A stretch of 64,000 nucleotides of DNA from Thermoguttaceae bacterium (GTDB lineage: Bacteria; Planctomycetota; Planctomycetia; Pirellulales; Thermoguttaceae). The position numbers and the translations under genes were made by a program. Within the stretch, counting starts at the first letter, position 1, and every line of letters begins with the position of its first letter. The stretch lies in assembly GCA_017937485.1 (NCBI GenBank), contig JAGBDN010000069.1:50023-114022 (forward strand), given 5' to 3'. The notes beneath the pieces were generated by a model, which worked only from the letters and a program-made list of their open reading frames with translations, searched no databases and was not told the origin of the DNA. Below, piece after piece: positions 25,122 through 36,700 of the stretch.

Positions 25122-28100
25122 TTACCGACGTTCGGAGTCGTCGTCTTGGGCGGGCGGCGCTTCGGCGGCGTCGGAGCGACGGGCGACGAAAAGCGATTCG
25201 GTCGTTTCGATTTCGAGCGGCGCGTCCGAAGCGGGCGCCGGAGGCGGCGCGGCGGTTTCGACCGTTCGACGGAGGAGCGCGTCGCGGCGACGCGTCGTTT
25301 CGAGGAGCGGAGGAAGGAGCGCGAGGAGAAGAACGAACGCGAGTCCGAGCGCGCGCCAACCGAGAACGAGGAACGCGAGCGCGGCGCAACCGACGAGGAA
25401 AAGGAATAAAACGCGTTGGAAACGGGACGCGTTCGGCGACGGACGGAGCAAACGAAGCGCGATCGCGGTCGCCGCGAGAACGAAAAGAGCCGAAGCGAAG
25501 CGCGACGCGACGAAGTCGAAACGTTCGACGGGCGCGACGACGACGATTCGGTCGAGGTTCGCGTTCGTCCAACCGGCGAGGACGCGGGCGTTCAGCGTTT
25601 GGTCGACCGCCCAAAGAATTTCGGGCGCGACGTTCGGCGCGTCTTCCGAAACGTCGGGGAAGCGGTACGCGCCTTCGAGTTTCTCTTTTTGCTCGACAAT
25701 TTCGCGATAGCGGGCGTTCGACCAAGTTTCGAGCGGCGAATTTTCGGGCGCGTTGGGGGCGTCGAGCGGCGCTTCGGCGCGAACGGCGAGGAAAGCGTCG
25801 CGTTGCGTCGGGGAGAGCGAGTCGACGGCGCGGTCGGGCGCGACGAAGCGGGCGATTTCGCGTTCGTTGCGGCGCCAAGCGCGCGCCCAGCGGACGCGGC
25901 GGCGTTCGAATTCGTCGGCGCGAGCGTTGGCGAAGAGCGCGGCGTCGCGTTCGAGTTCGGCGAGGAGCGCGTTCGCGTCGTCGACGCAAAGACGGAAAAG
26001 GAGTTCGTTCGCGTCGGAGTAACGAACCGGCGCGAGGCGCGTTTCGGGGCGTTCCGGAGCGTCGCCGGCGTCCGATTCCGCGACGTCGTATTGGCGGACG
26101 CGCCAACGGGGCCCGGCGGCGTCGAACGATTCGAAGGCGCAGAACCAAGTCGTTTCGTCGGGCGCGGCGCCTTCGAGACGCGGCGCGACGAGTTCGCAAG
26201 TCGTCGAGCGCGCGCCGAAAAGAGTGCGTTCGGAACGCGGCGGGTCGGAGGGCGGGAATTGGACGGCGACTTCGAGGCGTTTGCCGACGCGCGTCGCGTC
26301 GAGGTCGATCGTCCAGCGTCCTCCGCCGAGATTTTCGACGCGGCGACGAGAACCGTTGACCGTCGCTTCGAGGACGCGGGCCGATTCCGGAACGAGTAAA
26401 ACGCATTCGAGCGGCGCGTTGGGACGCAACGAAAAGGTCGACGAAACGAAGACGTCGCCGCGAGCGTCGACGTAAAACGACGAACGGGCGCGCGAAATTT
26501 GGAGGCGGTCGTTTTCGGACGCGAGCCAAGCGTCGGCGTCGGCGGTTTGCGTTTCGAGGATGGAGAAGTCGACGGCGTCGACGTTCGACATCCCGGACTC
26601 GATCGTGAGGATCGCCGGAGGAACGAGGAAAGTCGGCGAATCGCTCGACGCGCCGCCGGCGACGAGCGCGGCGGTTCCTCGCGTCAGTTCGCGGGACGCG
26701 TCGCCGAGCGTCGTCGGGTAATCTTCGCGAGCGACGGGGCGGAGGTTTTCCGTTTCCCAACGAATCGGCGTCGCGTTGAAACGTTGCGGGAGGAACGCGA
26801 ACCGACGAACGCCGGAAACGTCTTCGCGCGCCGACGCCGGAAGGAGGCGGAAGCGGGGAAGGCGAACGTTTTCGTTTTTATTTTTCATCGTCGCGACGAA
26901 AACGAACTCCGCCGGGCCGACGAACGGCGTTTTTTTCGGTTGGAAGAGGTAGGCGCGTTCGCCGGTTTCGAGCGTCGTTTCGGTCGCGACGAAGTTGGAG
27001 GCGGGGTCGAGCGGCTCGAGCGCGTAAGCGTCGTCCGCGGCGACGCAAAATCGATCGACGCGGCCGTTTTGAACGTCGACGCGGAAGTCGACCGCCGTTT
27101 TCCAAGATTCGCCGGTTTTGCGATAAAGGAAGACGCGTTGAACGCCTTCGAGACGCGGAGCGTTGACGCGGACGACGACGTCGCTCGGGCGGATCGGGGT
27201 CGGACGCGGCGTCGGTTCGGTTTCCGACGAGGCGTTCGGGACGACGGCGTCGAACGCCCCGACGAGGTAAACGTCGTCGGACGGAGCGGGGTCGAGCGTT
27301 TCGACGTCGGCGAGACGCGGCGCGTCGAGCGGCGTCCAAGCGGCGGGCGCCGTCCAATCGAGGTAAGCGTTCGCCGCGCGGTAGAGTCGAACGCGGCTTT
27401 CCGCGCGGTCGACGTTTTGCAACGCGAGAAGCGGGAAGGGGCGGGCGGCGTCGAGCGTCGTTTTCGCGCGGCCGACGATTCGGAGCGAATAACGGCCTTT
27501 GAGCGGCGCGCGGAAAAGGAGAGAAAGCGTTCCGGGGTCGAGGAAAAATTCGGGCGTTTCGACGGCGACGTTTTGCTCGTCGAAGAGCGCGATTTCGTCG
27601 ACCGCGAAGGGCGTCGGCGTTTCGAGGTCGAGGCGGAAAAGCTCGGTCGGCGCGTCGAGCGTCGCGACGAGACGCGTTTCGACCTGCGTCGGGCGGAAAA
27701 CGAGCGTCGTCGTTTCGGACGCGAGCGGACGGACGGACTTTAAGCGCGTCGAGATCGCGGCTCCGCGCGGCGTTTTATCGAGATTGTAAACGGCGACCGG
27801 CGATTCTTTAAGGGGCGAGCCCCAAGCGTTTTGGAACGCGGCGATCGTTTCGGACGCCGGGGGGAGGTCGGCGCATTCGACGTCGCTGCCGGGAACGAGC
27901 GCGAGCCAATTTTTGATAACGCGAGCGTCGCGAACGGCGAGCGACGGAAGGCGCGCGCGGCCGACGCCGGAAAAATTGCGGGCGACAAAGTCCGCGTCGA
28001 GCGAAAAGGCTCTGGAAATCGGCGTTTTAAAGGCGACGCGCGACGAACCGTCGGCGAGCGTTTCGACCGATTCGATTTCCGCTTTGTCGCATTGGCAGTA

Positions 28101-31100
28101 CCCGGAAAACGAGTAAAGCGGGTCGCCGACGAGAACGAGCGAGTCGACTTTGCCGCCGACGACTTGACAACGGAAGGACGCGCGAACGTCCGCTTGGGTC
28201 GAGCGAGCGCGCATCAGAAAGAGTTGTTCGACGTCGACGTTTGTTTTGCCCGATTTGACGTTCGGCTCCGTTTTCGCGACGACGAGACGGTCGATCGCGC
28301 CGAGTTCGACGACGACGCGACCGGGCGAGCGCGTCGTTTTGCCGAGCGCGTTCGGGAAGTCGAGCGTCGGCGCGTCCGGCGGGACGGTCAGCTCGAGCCG
28401 AGCCGAAGGGACGCGGGGAATCGGAAAGGAAATTTCGGCGTTCGCTTCCGAAAATTGCGGCGGCGCGATCGTCAGTTCGAGGACGTGTTCGCCCGGCTCC
28501 GCGTCGACGATTTCGAAAAAGATTTCGCGACCGTCTTCGCCGAACGTCGGCGCGATCGCGATGTCGTCGAATTTAACGTCGAAATCGGGCGCGAGGCGCG
28601 TCGCCGGGAGCGCGATCGTCGCGTTCGGCTCGTCGAGAACGACGGTGTAAACCGCCGTTAAATTGAAGAGCGAAGTCGCGTCGGCGAACGCGTTGTGATT
28701 GACGACGCCTTCGTAAAGCGCGTCGACGACGCGCCAAGAGCGTTCCGGCGAGCGTTCGGCGAGCGTCGAGCGGATTTCTTCGTAAAAGTCGGCGGGAACC
28801 CAATAATAAGGGCCGACCGGGCGGCGTTCGTCGTCGATCGGAACGAAGACGCGGCGCGGTTCGCGCCAAGTCGGCGCGTCGGCGGTCGACGTTCCGGCGC
28901 TCGGTTCTTCGGAGACGGCGGCGGGCGTTTCGGACGCGAGAGCGGCGTCGACTTCGGCGCGAGGGGGCGCGGCGACGCCGAGCGCGGAAACGCCGAGAAG
29001 AAGCGCGAAGGAAAGGGCCGCGAGCGCCGTCGTCGTTTGCATTGAGGTCGATCCTTGTCGGGAAGAGGGGGGAACGGGGCGATTTTCCGGACGCGATTCG
29101 GGCGACGCGTCGTCGATTTCGGGGGCGCGCCGCGTCGCGTCGAGCGGAGCGTCGGACGGCCCTTCGAGTCGGCGGCGCGTTTCGGGGGGAAGTTTCGAAA
29201 GGTCGACGAAACCTTGCGTCGATTCCTCCGGCGGGGTCGCTTTTTCGCGGCGACGTTCGCGGGCGTCGACCGTCGCGGGAACGGACGCGTCGCGGACGAC
29301 GACGTCGAGTTTGTCGCGGGCGTCGCCGGAAACCGCCGAATCGTCCGAATCGGCGGGACGACGGGCGAGGCGGGAAAGACGCGAAACGTCGCCGTCCGCG
29401 TCGCGACGTTCGGCGACCGAGCGCGGCGCTAAGAAGCGAACGCTGTAAAAACCGAAAGCGCAAAGGACGCCGGTCGCGAGTCCGCGAGCGCCGAGCGCGA
29501 CTTCGAGCGGAGCCGCGCATTGAACGGCGATCGAAACGCCGAGAACCGCGACGAAAAAACGCGGCGTCGCGAAACGTCGGCGCCAAGTCGCGACGACGAC
29601 GGCGACGAGGCAAAACCATTCGAGCGCCGCGAGCCAATAACGTTCGACGACCCAAACGCCGTCGGCGGTCGCGCGGTCGAGAGGCGACGTCGCGCGAATC
29701 CAACCGGCGGCGCTTTCTTCGCCGGAGCGGACGCGCCAAACGGGCTCGGCGTCGCGAACTTGCGGCCAAGCGGTCGAAAGGACGAAACGCGGAGACGTTT
29801 CGGCGAGGAGCGAAGCGCGAAAACGCCGCGCCGCGCCGGAGTTTTTGATTTTTCGAACGGAAATCGCGTCGCCGGTCGTTTCGAGGTCTTGCGGCGCGAA
29901 GTCGGCGAGAACGTCGTCGGAGGTCAAAACGGCGAGGTCGTCGTCGACGAAAACGAGAACGACGCGGGCGTTTTCCAACGTTTGAAGCGCGACGCGGCGG
30001 ACGCGAAGCGCGTCGGCGCGACCGGTCGCGCCGGAGGCGGAGGGCGCGGACGCGAAGGAAAGGGGCGTCGTCGGCGTTAGGCGAACTTGCGCCAGCGCGA
30101 ATCGGTCGACGTAAAGGCGGAACGGGGCGCGCGTCGCGTCGAGCGGCCCGAAGGGGAAAGCGTCGTCGGACGTTTCGGCGGTCGGCGCGTCGGCGGACGC
30201 TTTCGCGGCGGGAGCGAAAAGTTGCGCGACGAGCGTCGGAGCGCCGAAAACGTTTCCCCAAGTCGGCGACGCGGCGGAGGCTTCCGCGCCGACGTTTTCG
30301 GAGGACGGCGCGGATTCGCCCGCGTTCGCGAGGGCGCGTCGAAGCGCGTTTTCGTCGCCGAAACGACTCAAAAAGCGATCGGCGACCCTTTCGACGTCGC
30401 GAGTCCGAGCGTCGAAAAGGAACGAGAGGAACGAACGAGACGCGGCGTCGCGTTCGTCGCCGAAAAAGGCGGCGCGTTCGCAAATTTGAAATTCGGGCGG
30501 AATCCAAGCGCGCCAAACGCCGCCGAGCGCCGGAACGTCGCAGCGGAAGACCGTCGGTTTTAAGCGTCGCCGTCCGACGAGAGGCGCGCCGTCGACGACG
30601 TACTCGAGTTCGACGCAAACGAAGCGTCGGCGCGGCGGGAGAGGAACGCGAATCCCGACGCCGCCGTCCGAAAACGTTTCGAGCGTCCAAGAGGTTCGGT
30701 TCGCGTCGACCCAAACGGCGTTCGTCGTCGCGGGGTCGAAGCCTTCGGGAGCGCGGAGCGTCAGCGCGTCGCGACCGCGATTTTCGAGATAAAAGACGGC
30801 GCGATGGCGAACGTTTCCGTTCGTTTCGTAAAACGCGTCGTATTTTTCGAACCAACGCCAAACGAGCGCGGCGCTTTCTTCGAGCGCGTCGAGCGAGCCG
30901 GAATCGGAGCGCGCCGCTAGTTCGAGCGCGAGTCGCGGCGCTTCGACGCCGGGCGTCGGGACGGGCGCGTATTGGAACGCTTCTTGCAACGATTCGAATT
31001 CGTCGTTCGGCGCGGGGGGCGCGAGGGTCGCGTCGAGTCCTTGGGCGCGCGTTCGGAAGGGGCGCCCGGTCGGGGACGTAACGACGAAATCGGCGACGTC

Positions 31101-33551
31101 GGCGACCGCTTCGGGAAGAAAGACGAGCGGCGCTTCGATCGCGTCGGTCGTCGGCAAGTTTTTGAGGAGGCGCAGTTCGAAGGGAACGCTGCGCGACGTC
31201 GCGAGACGAATTTCGAACGCGGCGACGCCGGGCGGAAGGTCGAGGGCTCGCGCTTCGACGTCGGAGAGGGGCGCGGCGGGGAAAACGCGTTCCGGTTCGG
31301 TCGCGAGCGTCCAAGACCAAGGGGATTCTTCGGCGACCGTTCGTTCGTCTTCGCGGGAAACGAAAAAGAGAACGCGGTCGACGCGCGAACCGGGCGTCGG
31401 GACGCAACGGAGGCGCCAAACGGTCGAAAAACGGGTCGCGTCGAGTTCGCCGACGCCGGAGAGTTCGGCGGAGTAGTTGAGGCGTTGACGGCGCAGCGTC
31501 GCGACGGCGTCGGCGGTTTGATCGCCGAGATAGAGGCGCGTTCCCCCGGCGTTCGCGGCGAGCGCGTCGCGCAAGAGCGTTTCGTTGAAAACGAATTTCG
31601 GAGTCGTTTTGACCGGAACGAACGGCCGACCGGCGCGGGTCGTCAACTCGATTTGCGCCGACGATTCGGAGCGGATCGCAAGCGCGTGCGCGCCGTCGAG
31701 AACGTTGGAAAGTTCGAGCGGCGCGAGGCGGTCGACGGCGATCGTTCGGTCGAACGGATCCGAAAATCGAGCGGCGAGCGAAACGCGAATCGGGGCGTCG
31801 AGCGACGGCGCGATCGGGAAGGAGAGGACGAGGAAATCGCGACCGTCGCGTTTTTCGCGAGTCCAAGCGACGCGTTCGTCGCCGGTCGTTTGAACGGCGT
31901 CGATTTCCCAACCGGGGGTCAGCGGGACGGAAAAGCGCGTCGCGTCTTGTCGGTCGCACTTGACGAAGAGGACGGTTTTCGCGGAGATTTCGTCGTTGGC
32001 GACGAGGCAGTCGGTCGCGCTGTCGAAGGTCGGCGGCGTTTGGCGCGTTCGCAGGTCGACGGCGATTCCGGCGTCGGGTTTGAAAAATTTGAAGGCGAAA
32101 ACGTCCTGTCCGTTTTGGCGGGCGCGGCGCGGGTCGCTCGCTTGAACGGCGTCGAAGAGCGTCGTCGACGCGACCGAGAGCGGACGAACGACCGTTAAAC
32201 GGCAAAGGGTTTCCTTCCAAAAGAGCGCGTCCGACTCGAGACGGACGGACGGGAGCCGCCAAGAGGCGTTTTTCAACTCGATCGGGCAAAAGGCGACGAC
32301 CGTTAGTTCGCCGAGCGTTTCCGCGTCGCGCCGAACCGGAGCGCGCAAGCGCAGACGCGTCGTTCGACCGTCGTTCGTTCGAGAAAGAGACGCGACGTCG
32401 ATTTTCTCGCCGTTCCAATCGAGCGAAACGGGAACGAGCGGCGCGTCGAGGACGAGCGTCGCGTCGTCGAGCGGGAGCGCGGAGCGGTCGAACGTGAAGC
32501 GCGAAACGGACTCGGCGCCTTCGAGCGAGAGGGAACGCGAGGTTTCTTGGCGGTATCCGATTTGGCGGCGCGCGTCGAGCGTCGACGAACGAGCGATCGT
32601 CAGCCGGGCTTGCGATTCGCCCCCTAAAAAGACGCGCCAAGTTCGCGTCGTCGCGGCGGTTTCCGGCGTTTCGGTAAGGCGCGTAACGGTTTCGGCGTCG
32701 GCGAGACCGAGGAAAACGTTCGAGTCGTCCGGTTCGGAGGGCGCGGGCGCCGCAGGCGCCGCGGGCGTTTCGAGCGGTTCGACGACGCCGTTGGAAATCG
32801 AAACGAACGCGTCGGACGGCGTTTCCAACCGCATTTCCGTTCGAGGCGACGGCGGCAAAATAAGGTCGAACGAGACGGCGCCGGACGAGTCGACCGAGCC
32901 GCGTCGCGACCAACGGAACGAATACGCGCCGTTTTCCGGTTGCGCTAAGTAAAGTCGCGAATCGGGATAAAGACCGACGAACGCTTGAGCGTCGGACGGC
33001 GAGGGCGTTTGACCGTCGGAAAGCGCGGACGCGTCGTCCGGAAGTTTGACGAACGAGGACGCCGCCGCGGCGAACGGAGGGAGCGGAGCGGCGGAAAGGT
33101 CGGACGCCGCGTCGCCGACGAACGCGAGTTCGAACCTTCCGGTTCCGTCGAGCGCGGCGCCGTCGAATTTCGCGTCGAGAAAAAGAGACGAAACGACGCT
33201 CGACGGAGAAACGTCGGCGGCCGCCGCGTCCGTTTCGGAGGTCGCGCGGAGCCAATCGTCGAACGTTTCGACGCGAATCGGATAATATTTTTCGTCTCCC
33301 CAAGGCCAAGCGTCGATTTTATCGGCCGGCGCCATCCAGAAACGGAAAGCGGAGTCGGGCGTTTCGGACTTCGAGCGCGAAGGCGAATCGGTCGCGGCGG
33401 ACGCGTCGGCGGACGAAGGCGCGTCGGCGTTCGCGAAAAGAGCGAAAACCGACGACGAGAGAAACGCGACGACGAACGCCGAGAAAAACGAAACGCCGAG
33501 CGAGCGGCGAAAGCGCGGTCGCGTCGCGAAAAAAGAGCGGAGAAGCGTCAT
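25122..33551 (-). CDS. Giant exported membrane-anchored protein, possibly two fused modules
   Basis: A single 2809-codon frame. It begins with a signal peptide (hydrophobic core VSFFSAFVVAFLSSSVFALF). Residues about 60-1380 are beta-rich with many Asp, Arg, Thr and Pro. Three membrane spans follow at about 1385-1440 (WFCLVAVVVATW, FFVAVLGVSIAV, GLATGVLCAFGFYSV), then a charged cytoplasmic-like segment. At residue 1504 a Met opens a second signal-like stretch (TTALAALSFALLLGVSALGV), followed by another beta-rich module and C-terminal spans near 2650-2720. The internal ATG at 29042 has AAGGA upstream, so the second half may also be made alone. No catalytic motif is recognised. It probably sits in the inner membrane with large periplasmic parts. 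Both modules resemble the neighbouring 1280-residue protein. Confidence 0.75.
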   Translation of the reverse strand: MTLLRSFFATRPRFRRSLGVSFFSAFVVAFLSSSVFALFANADAPSSADASAATDSPSRSKSETPDSAFRFWMAPADKIDAWPWGDEKYYPIRVETFDDWLRATSETDAAAADVSPSSVVSSLFLDAKFDGAALDGTGRFELAFVGDAASDLSAAPLPPFAAAASSFVKLPDDASALSDGQTPSPSDAQAFVGLYPDSRLYLAQPENGAYSFRWSRRGSVDSSGAVSFDLILPPSPRTEMRLETPSDAFVSISNGVVEPLETPAAPAAPAPSEPDDSNVFLGLADAETVTRLTETPETAATTRTWRVFLGGESQARLTIARSSTLDARRQIGYRQETSRSLSLEGAESVSRFTFDRSALPLDDATLVLDAPLVPVSLDWNGEKIDVASLSRTNDGRTTRLRLRAPVRRDAETLGELTVVAFCPIELKNASWRLPSVRLESDALFWKETLCRLTVVRPLSVASTTLFDAVQASDPRRARQNGQDVFAFKFFKPDAGIAVDLRTRQTPPTFDSATDCLVANDEISAKTVLFVKCDRQDATRFSVPLTPGWEIDAVQTTGDERVAWTREKRDGRDFLVLSFPIAPSLDAPIRVSLAARFSDPFDRTIAVDRLAPLELSNVLDGAHALAIRSESSAQIELTTRAGRPFVPVKTTPKFVFNETLLRDALAANAGGTRLYLGDQTADAVATLRRQRLNYSAELSGVGELDATRFSTVWRLRCVPTPGSRVDRVLFFVSREDERTVAEESPWSWTLATEPERVFPAAPLSDVEARALDLPPGVAAFEIRLATSRSVPFELRLLKNLPTTDAIEAPLVFLPEAVADVADFVVTSPTGRPFRTRAQGLDATLAPPAPNDEFESLQEAFQYAPVPTPGVEAPRLALELAARSDSGSLDALEESAALVWRWFEKYDAFYETNGNVRHRAVFYLENRGRDALTLRAPEGFDPATTNAVWVDANRTSWTLETFSDGGVGIRVPLPPRRRFVCVELEYVVDGAPLVGRRRLKPTVFRCDVPALGGVWRAWIPPEFQICERAAFFGDERDAASRSFLSFLFDARTRDVERVADRFLSRFGDENALRRALANAGESAPSSENVGAEASAASPTWGNVFGAPTLVAQLFAPAAKASADAPTAETSDDAFPFGPLDATRAPFRLYVDRFALAQVRLTPTTPLSFASAPSASGATGRADALRVRRVALQTLENARVVLVFVDDDLAVLTSDDVLADFAPQDLETTGDAISVRKIKNSGAARRFRASLLAETSPRFVLSTAWPQVRDAEPVWRVRSGEESAAGWIRATSPLDRATADGVWVVERYWLAALEWFCLVAVVVATWRRRFATPRFFVAVLGVSIAVQCAAPLEVALGARGLATGVLCAFGFYSVRFLAPRSVAERRDADGDVSRLSRLARRPADSDDSAVSGDARDKLDVVVRDASVPATVDARERRREKATPPEESTQGFVDLSKLPPETRRRLEGPSDAPLDATRRAPEIDDASPESRPENRPVPPSSRQGSTSMQTTTALAALSFALLLGVSALGVAAPPRAEVDAALASETPAAVSEEPSAGTSTADAPTWREPRRVFVPIDDERRPVGPYYWVPADFYEEIRSTLAERSPERSWRVVDALYEGVVNHNAFADATSLFNLTAVYTVVLDEPNATIALPATRLAPDFDVKFDDIAIAPTFGEDGREIFFEIVDAEPGEHVLELTIAPPQFSEANAEISFPIPRVPSARLELTVPPDAPTLDFPNALGKTTRSPGRVVVELGAIDRLVVAKTEPNVKSGKTNVDVEQLFLMRARSTQADVRASFRCQVVGGKVDSLVLVGDPLYSFSGYCQCDKAEIESVETLADGSSRVAFKTPISRAFSLDADFVARNFSGVGRARLPSLAVRDARVIKNWLALVPGSDVECADLPPASETIAAFQNAWGSPLKESPVAVYNLDKTPRGAAISTRLKSVRPLASETTTLVFRPTQVETRLVATLDAPTELFRLDLETPTPFAVDEIALFDEQNVAVETPEFFLDPGTLSLLFRAPLKGRYSLRIVGRAKTTLDAARPFPLLALQNVDRAESRVRLYRAANAYLDWTAPAAWTPLDAPRLADVETLDPAPSDDVYLVGAFDAVVPNASSETEPTPRPTPIRPSDVVVRVNAPRLEGVQRVFLYRKTGESWKTAVDFRVDVQNGRVDRFCVAADDAYALEPLDPASNFVATETTLETGERAYLFQPKKTPFVGPAEFVFVATMKNKNENVRLPRFRLLPASAREDVSGVRRFAFLPQRFNATPIRWETENLRPVAREDYPTTLGDASRELTRGTAALVAGGASSDSPTFLVPPAILTIESGMSNVDAVDFSILETQTADADAWLASENDRLQISRARSSFYVDARGDVFVSSTFSLRPNAPLECVLLVPESARVLEATVNGSRRRVENLGGGRWTIDLDATRVGKRLEVAVQFPPSDPPRSERTLFGARSTTCELVAPRLEGAAPDETTWFCAFESFDAAGPRWRVRQYDVAESDAGDAPERPETRLAPVRYSDANELLFRLCVDDANALLAELERDAALFANARADEFERRRVRWARAWRRNEREIARFVAPDRAVDSLSPTQRDAFLAVRAEAPLDAPNAPENSPLETWSNARYREIVEQKEKLEGAYRFPDVSEDAPNVAPEILWAVDQTLNARVLAGWTNANLDRIVVVAPVERFDFVASRFASALFVLAATAIALRLLRPSPNASRFQRVLFLFLVGCAALAFLVLGWRALGLAFVLLLALLPPLLETTRRRDALLRRTVETAAPPPAPASDAPLEIETTESLFVARRSDAAEAPPAQDDDSERR

Positions 33552-33729
33552 ATCGGGCGTCCGTTCGTCGGTTAAGCGGGAGGGGAAACGGGGGAAGGGC
33601 GTCGGCGGCGTTTTGGTTGTTTCGCGTTTTTTTGCGCGATACTTGAACGTTTCGCGCGCCGCGCTCGATATTTGGTTTTTAACGGTTTTGATTGCGTCGA
33701 CGGCGCCTCGTCGGAAGCGCGGCGGGCGG

Positions 33730-36700
33730 TTAACGGTCGCCTCCGACGACGCGGGACGAATCGGCGCGACGCGGGGAATCGCCGCGTCCGAAGAACCGGC
33801 GGCGCGTCGTTTCGCGAGCGGCCGAGCGAGCGACGCCCGCGACGATCTTTTGCGTTTTCGCCTCTTTGCGTCCGAAAAATTTCGCGAGGAGCGCGGCCGC
33901 GAGCGTCAGTACGACGCCGAAAACGGTCGTCTGCAGGAAGAGGAACGCAAGGTAAGGACGCAACGCGACGAGCGCCGTCGTCGTCAACGCGAAAAGGAAC
34001 AACGCGGAGCGCGAACGGAGGAACGGGAAGTAAAGGAGCCCGAGACCCGTCGCCAACGCGGCGCCGCCGCCGAGTAAAATCAACAGCGCGCGGTCGAGAA
34101 CGAGGAGACGCGAACTCTCCGGTTGACCGAATCCGCTAAAGAGATAGGAGTTGACTTCGAGCGGAATCGGTTCGCGTTCCGCGACGCCGATCCAGTCGCA
34201 AAGCTCCGTTTGCGACGTCGACGCGACGCGACGATAGGAGCCGAGGAAACCGTCGCGACGCAGAACGTATTCCGGCGTCCAATCGGACGGGTCGACGACG
34301 ATATGACGGTTGAACGGCGTTAAAATTTGCCAATAGGCGCGCCGCACCCAAACCGAATCGTCGGTCAAATCGCGCGAAGCCGCGTCGCCGCTCGGCCCGT
34401 CTTGCGCGTCGACGTTCGGCAGGCGAACGAAACGAGGGAATCGGGCTTCCAATCGGTTGGCGTTCGGTTTGCTCGAGAACGCGTTCGAAGAGGTCGCGTC
34501 GGTTGCGCTCGCTTGAACGACGTAAGAAATTTCTAAAACGTATTCGCGGGCGCGGGCGGATTCGGCGATCGGAACGACGAGCGTTTTCGCGTCCGCGAAG
34601 AGTCCGTTTTTCGCGTCGGCGACGTTCGCAAAAGGAACGCCGTCGAGCGAAACGGCGACGCGGTCTTGACGAACGCCGTCCGGAAGGCGAATCGCCAAAC
34701 GGTCGCGGCGACCGGAGAGGCGATAAGCGACGCGGTCGACGCGGGCGTCGTCGGAGAGCCAAGTTTGCAGCCAAGCGCGGTCGACGATCACCGAGCCGAA
34801 ATTGTCTTTAGCGTTGAGGAAACCGCCGAACGTCGCGCCGAATTCCTGCGTCGCCGACGAGAAGCGTTGGAACGTCGACCGACCGTCGGCGGAGCGTCCG
34901 CTTTCTTCGAGCCGCCAAAAACGTTTCGGATTTTCGACGTATTCGAGAACGACGCTCGGAGGCGCGTAAAGGGTCAGCTCGTTCGAAAGGAGCGCGCCGT
35001 CCTCCGGTTGCGCCAAGTTGACGGTAACGCGTCGCGTCGAATCCGCGTCGAACTCGAGCGTTTCGCCTTCGTATTGGAGCGAAACGACGCAAGAGCCGAT
35101 TTTCGGCGCGTCGGCCAACGAAACGCGACGGCGCGTTTGCGTTTCGTCGACGCTTTCCACCGTCAAATTTTGCGGCGGAACCGCTTTGCCGTCGACCAAA
35201 ATTTTGAGGTTGGGCGCCGCTTTGCCGCCGAGCGCGTGCGACACGAGCGAGATCGAGTCGAGCGGTTCTCTTTCGACGCGGTAGACAAAGCGTTGCTCGA
35301 CGCGTTGCGCGCCGTTTTCGTCGATAAAAACGTCGGTTTTCGATTCGATTTCGATTTTTTGTTCTTGTTTTTTGGCGCGAGCCGCGAAGAGCGGGGGCGC
35401 GTCGTTCGCCGCGTCGGCGCGTCGACGGGTTTGGTAAACGAGCGGCGCTTGCTGAAGTTGCGGCAGTTCAAGCGACGGCGCGAGCGCGCGAAGCGGTTTC
35501 GGCGTTAAGTCGACGCAACTTTCGAGCGTCGGCGTCAATTCGACGGCGTCGACGGGCGCGACGACGACGGTCGACGGTTCGATCCAAGAGGCGCTCGGCG
35601 TCGGGAACGAAAAGGCGAACGCGCCGTCTTCCGCCGCGTCGAGTTCGCGTCCGGCGTTCAATTCAAATTCGACGACGCCGTCGGTCGGGGTGATCAGCGG
35701 GAAGGTCGTTTCGCCGGTCGTTTCGTTAAATTCGATATTTAAAACGTCGACGAGACCGTCCGACGCGAGGCCGGCGAACTCCCAATCGCGCAAGTTTACT
35801 TTGAATTCCGAGATTTTCGCGCCGTAAATCGAATATTGAAATTTCGCTCGCAGCGTCGCGTCTTTTTCGTCGACGACGACCTGATACTCCGGTTTGACGT
35901 TGACGACGACGCGGCGAACGAACGGTTGGGCGTTCAGCGCGAACGGTTGAGCGGAAAAGAGATAAATCTCTTCGTTTTCTTCGAGCGTCGCGGCGTTCTC
36001 GACGTCGACGCGAGCCCCGAAGAGCGGCGCGACGTTGAAGTCGAGCCCCTCCGTTTTCGTGATTTTGACGCGTCCGCGTTGTTTTTGCGCGCCTTCGAGT
36101 TCAAAACCGGAGATTTCGCGAACGCCGGTTTCGACGTTCGCCGAGCCGCCGTCGACGCCGGGCGCGCTTTCCGGCGTCGGAGTTCGCGTTTTGATTTTGA
36201 GGATCGCGGAGTTAGTTTTTTGCGCGAGCTTGATTTCGAGCGTTTGCGGGCGTTCGTCGACGGCGCTTGCGTCGGTCGCGGCGTCGGGGGAATCGACGTT
36301 CGTCGGCGCGGGCGCGTCGGACGTCGAGGCGTCGCCGGTCAAGACGAGATCGCGGATTTCGAACGCGGCGCCGTCGGCGTCGGTCGCGAAGACCTCGTCT
36401 TTGACGAGCGAAGCGCCGACCGGAAGCCGAACCTTGAACGCGTCCGTTTCGCCGCCGAAAACGCGAACGGGGAGCGTCGCTTCGCAGACGGTTTCGCGGG
36501 CGTCGAGGCGAACGTCGATCGTCGCGTCTTCGACTTGATAAACGACGACGTTTTGCTCCGCCGTCGACTTGCTTTTGCGCCAAACGACGTCGGTCGTTTC
36601 GGCGCCGCGTCCGAGACCGTGCAGCGTTAGGTTGGTCGTCGACTCGTCCATCGGCGTCGCCGCGCCTTGAATCGCGCCTTTAACGCTTTTAAATTTCGCG

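Noticed and set aside
28573..33309. 1578-codon ORF inside the giant gene in another minus frame
   Set aside because: Nearly half Arg, lacks domains, and runs within the frame that has signal peptide and membrane spans; a composition effect.
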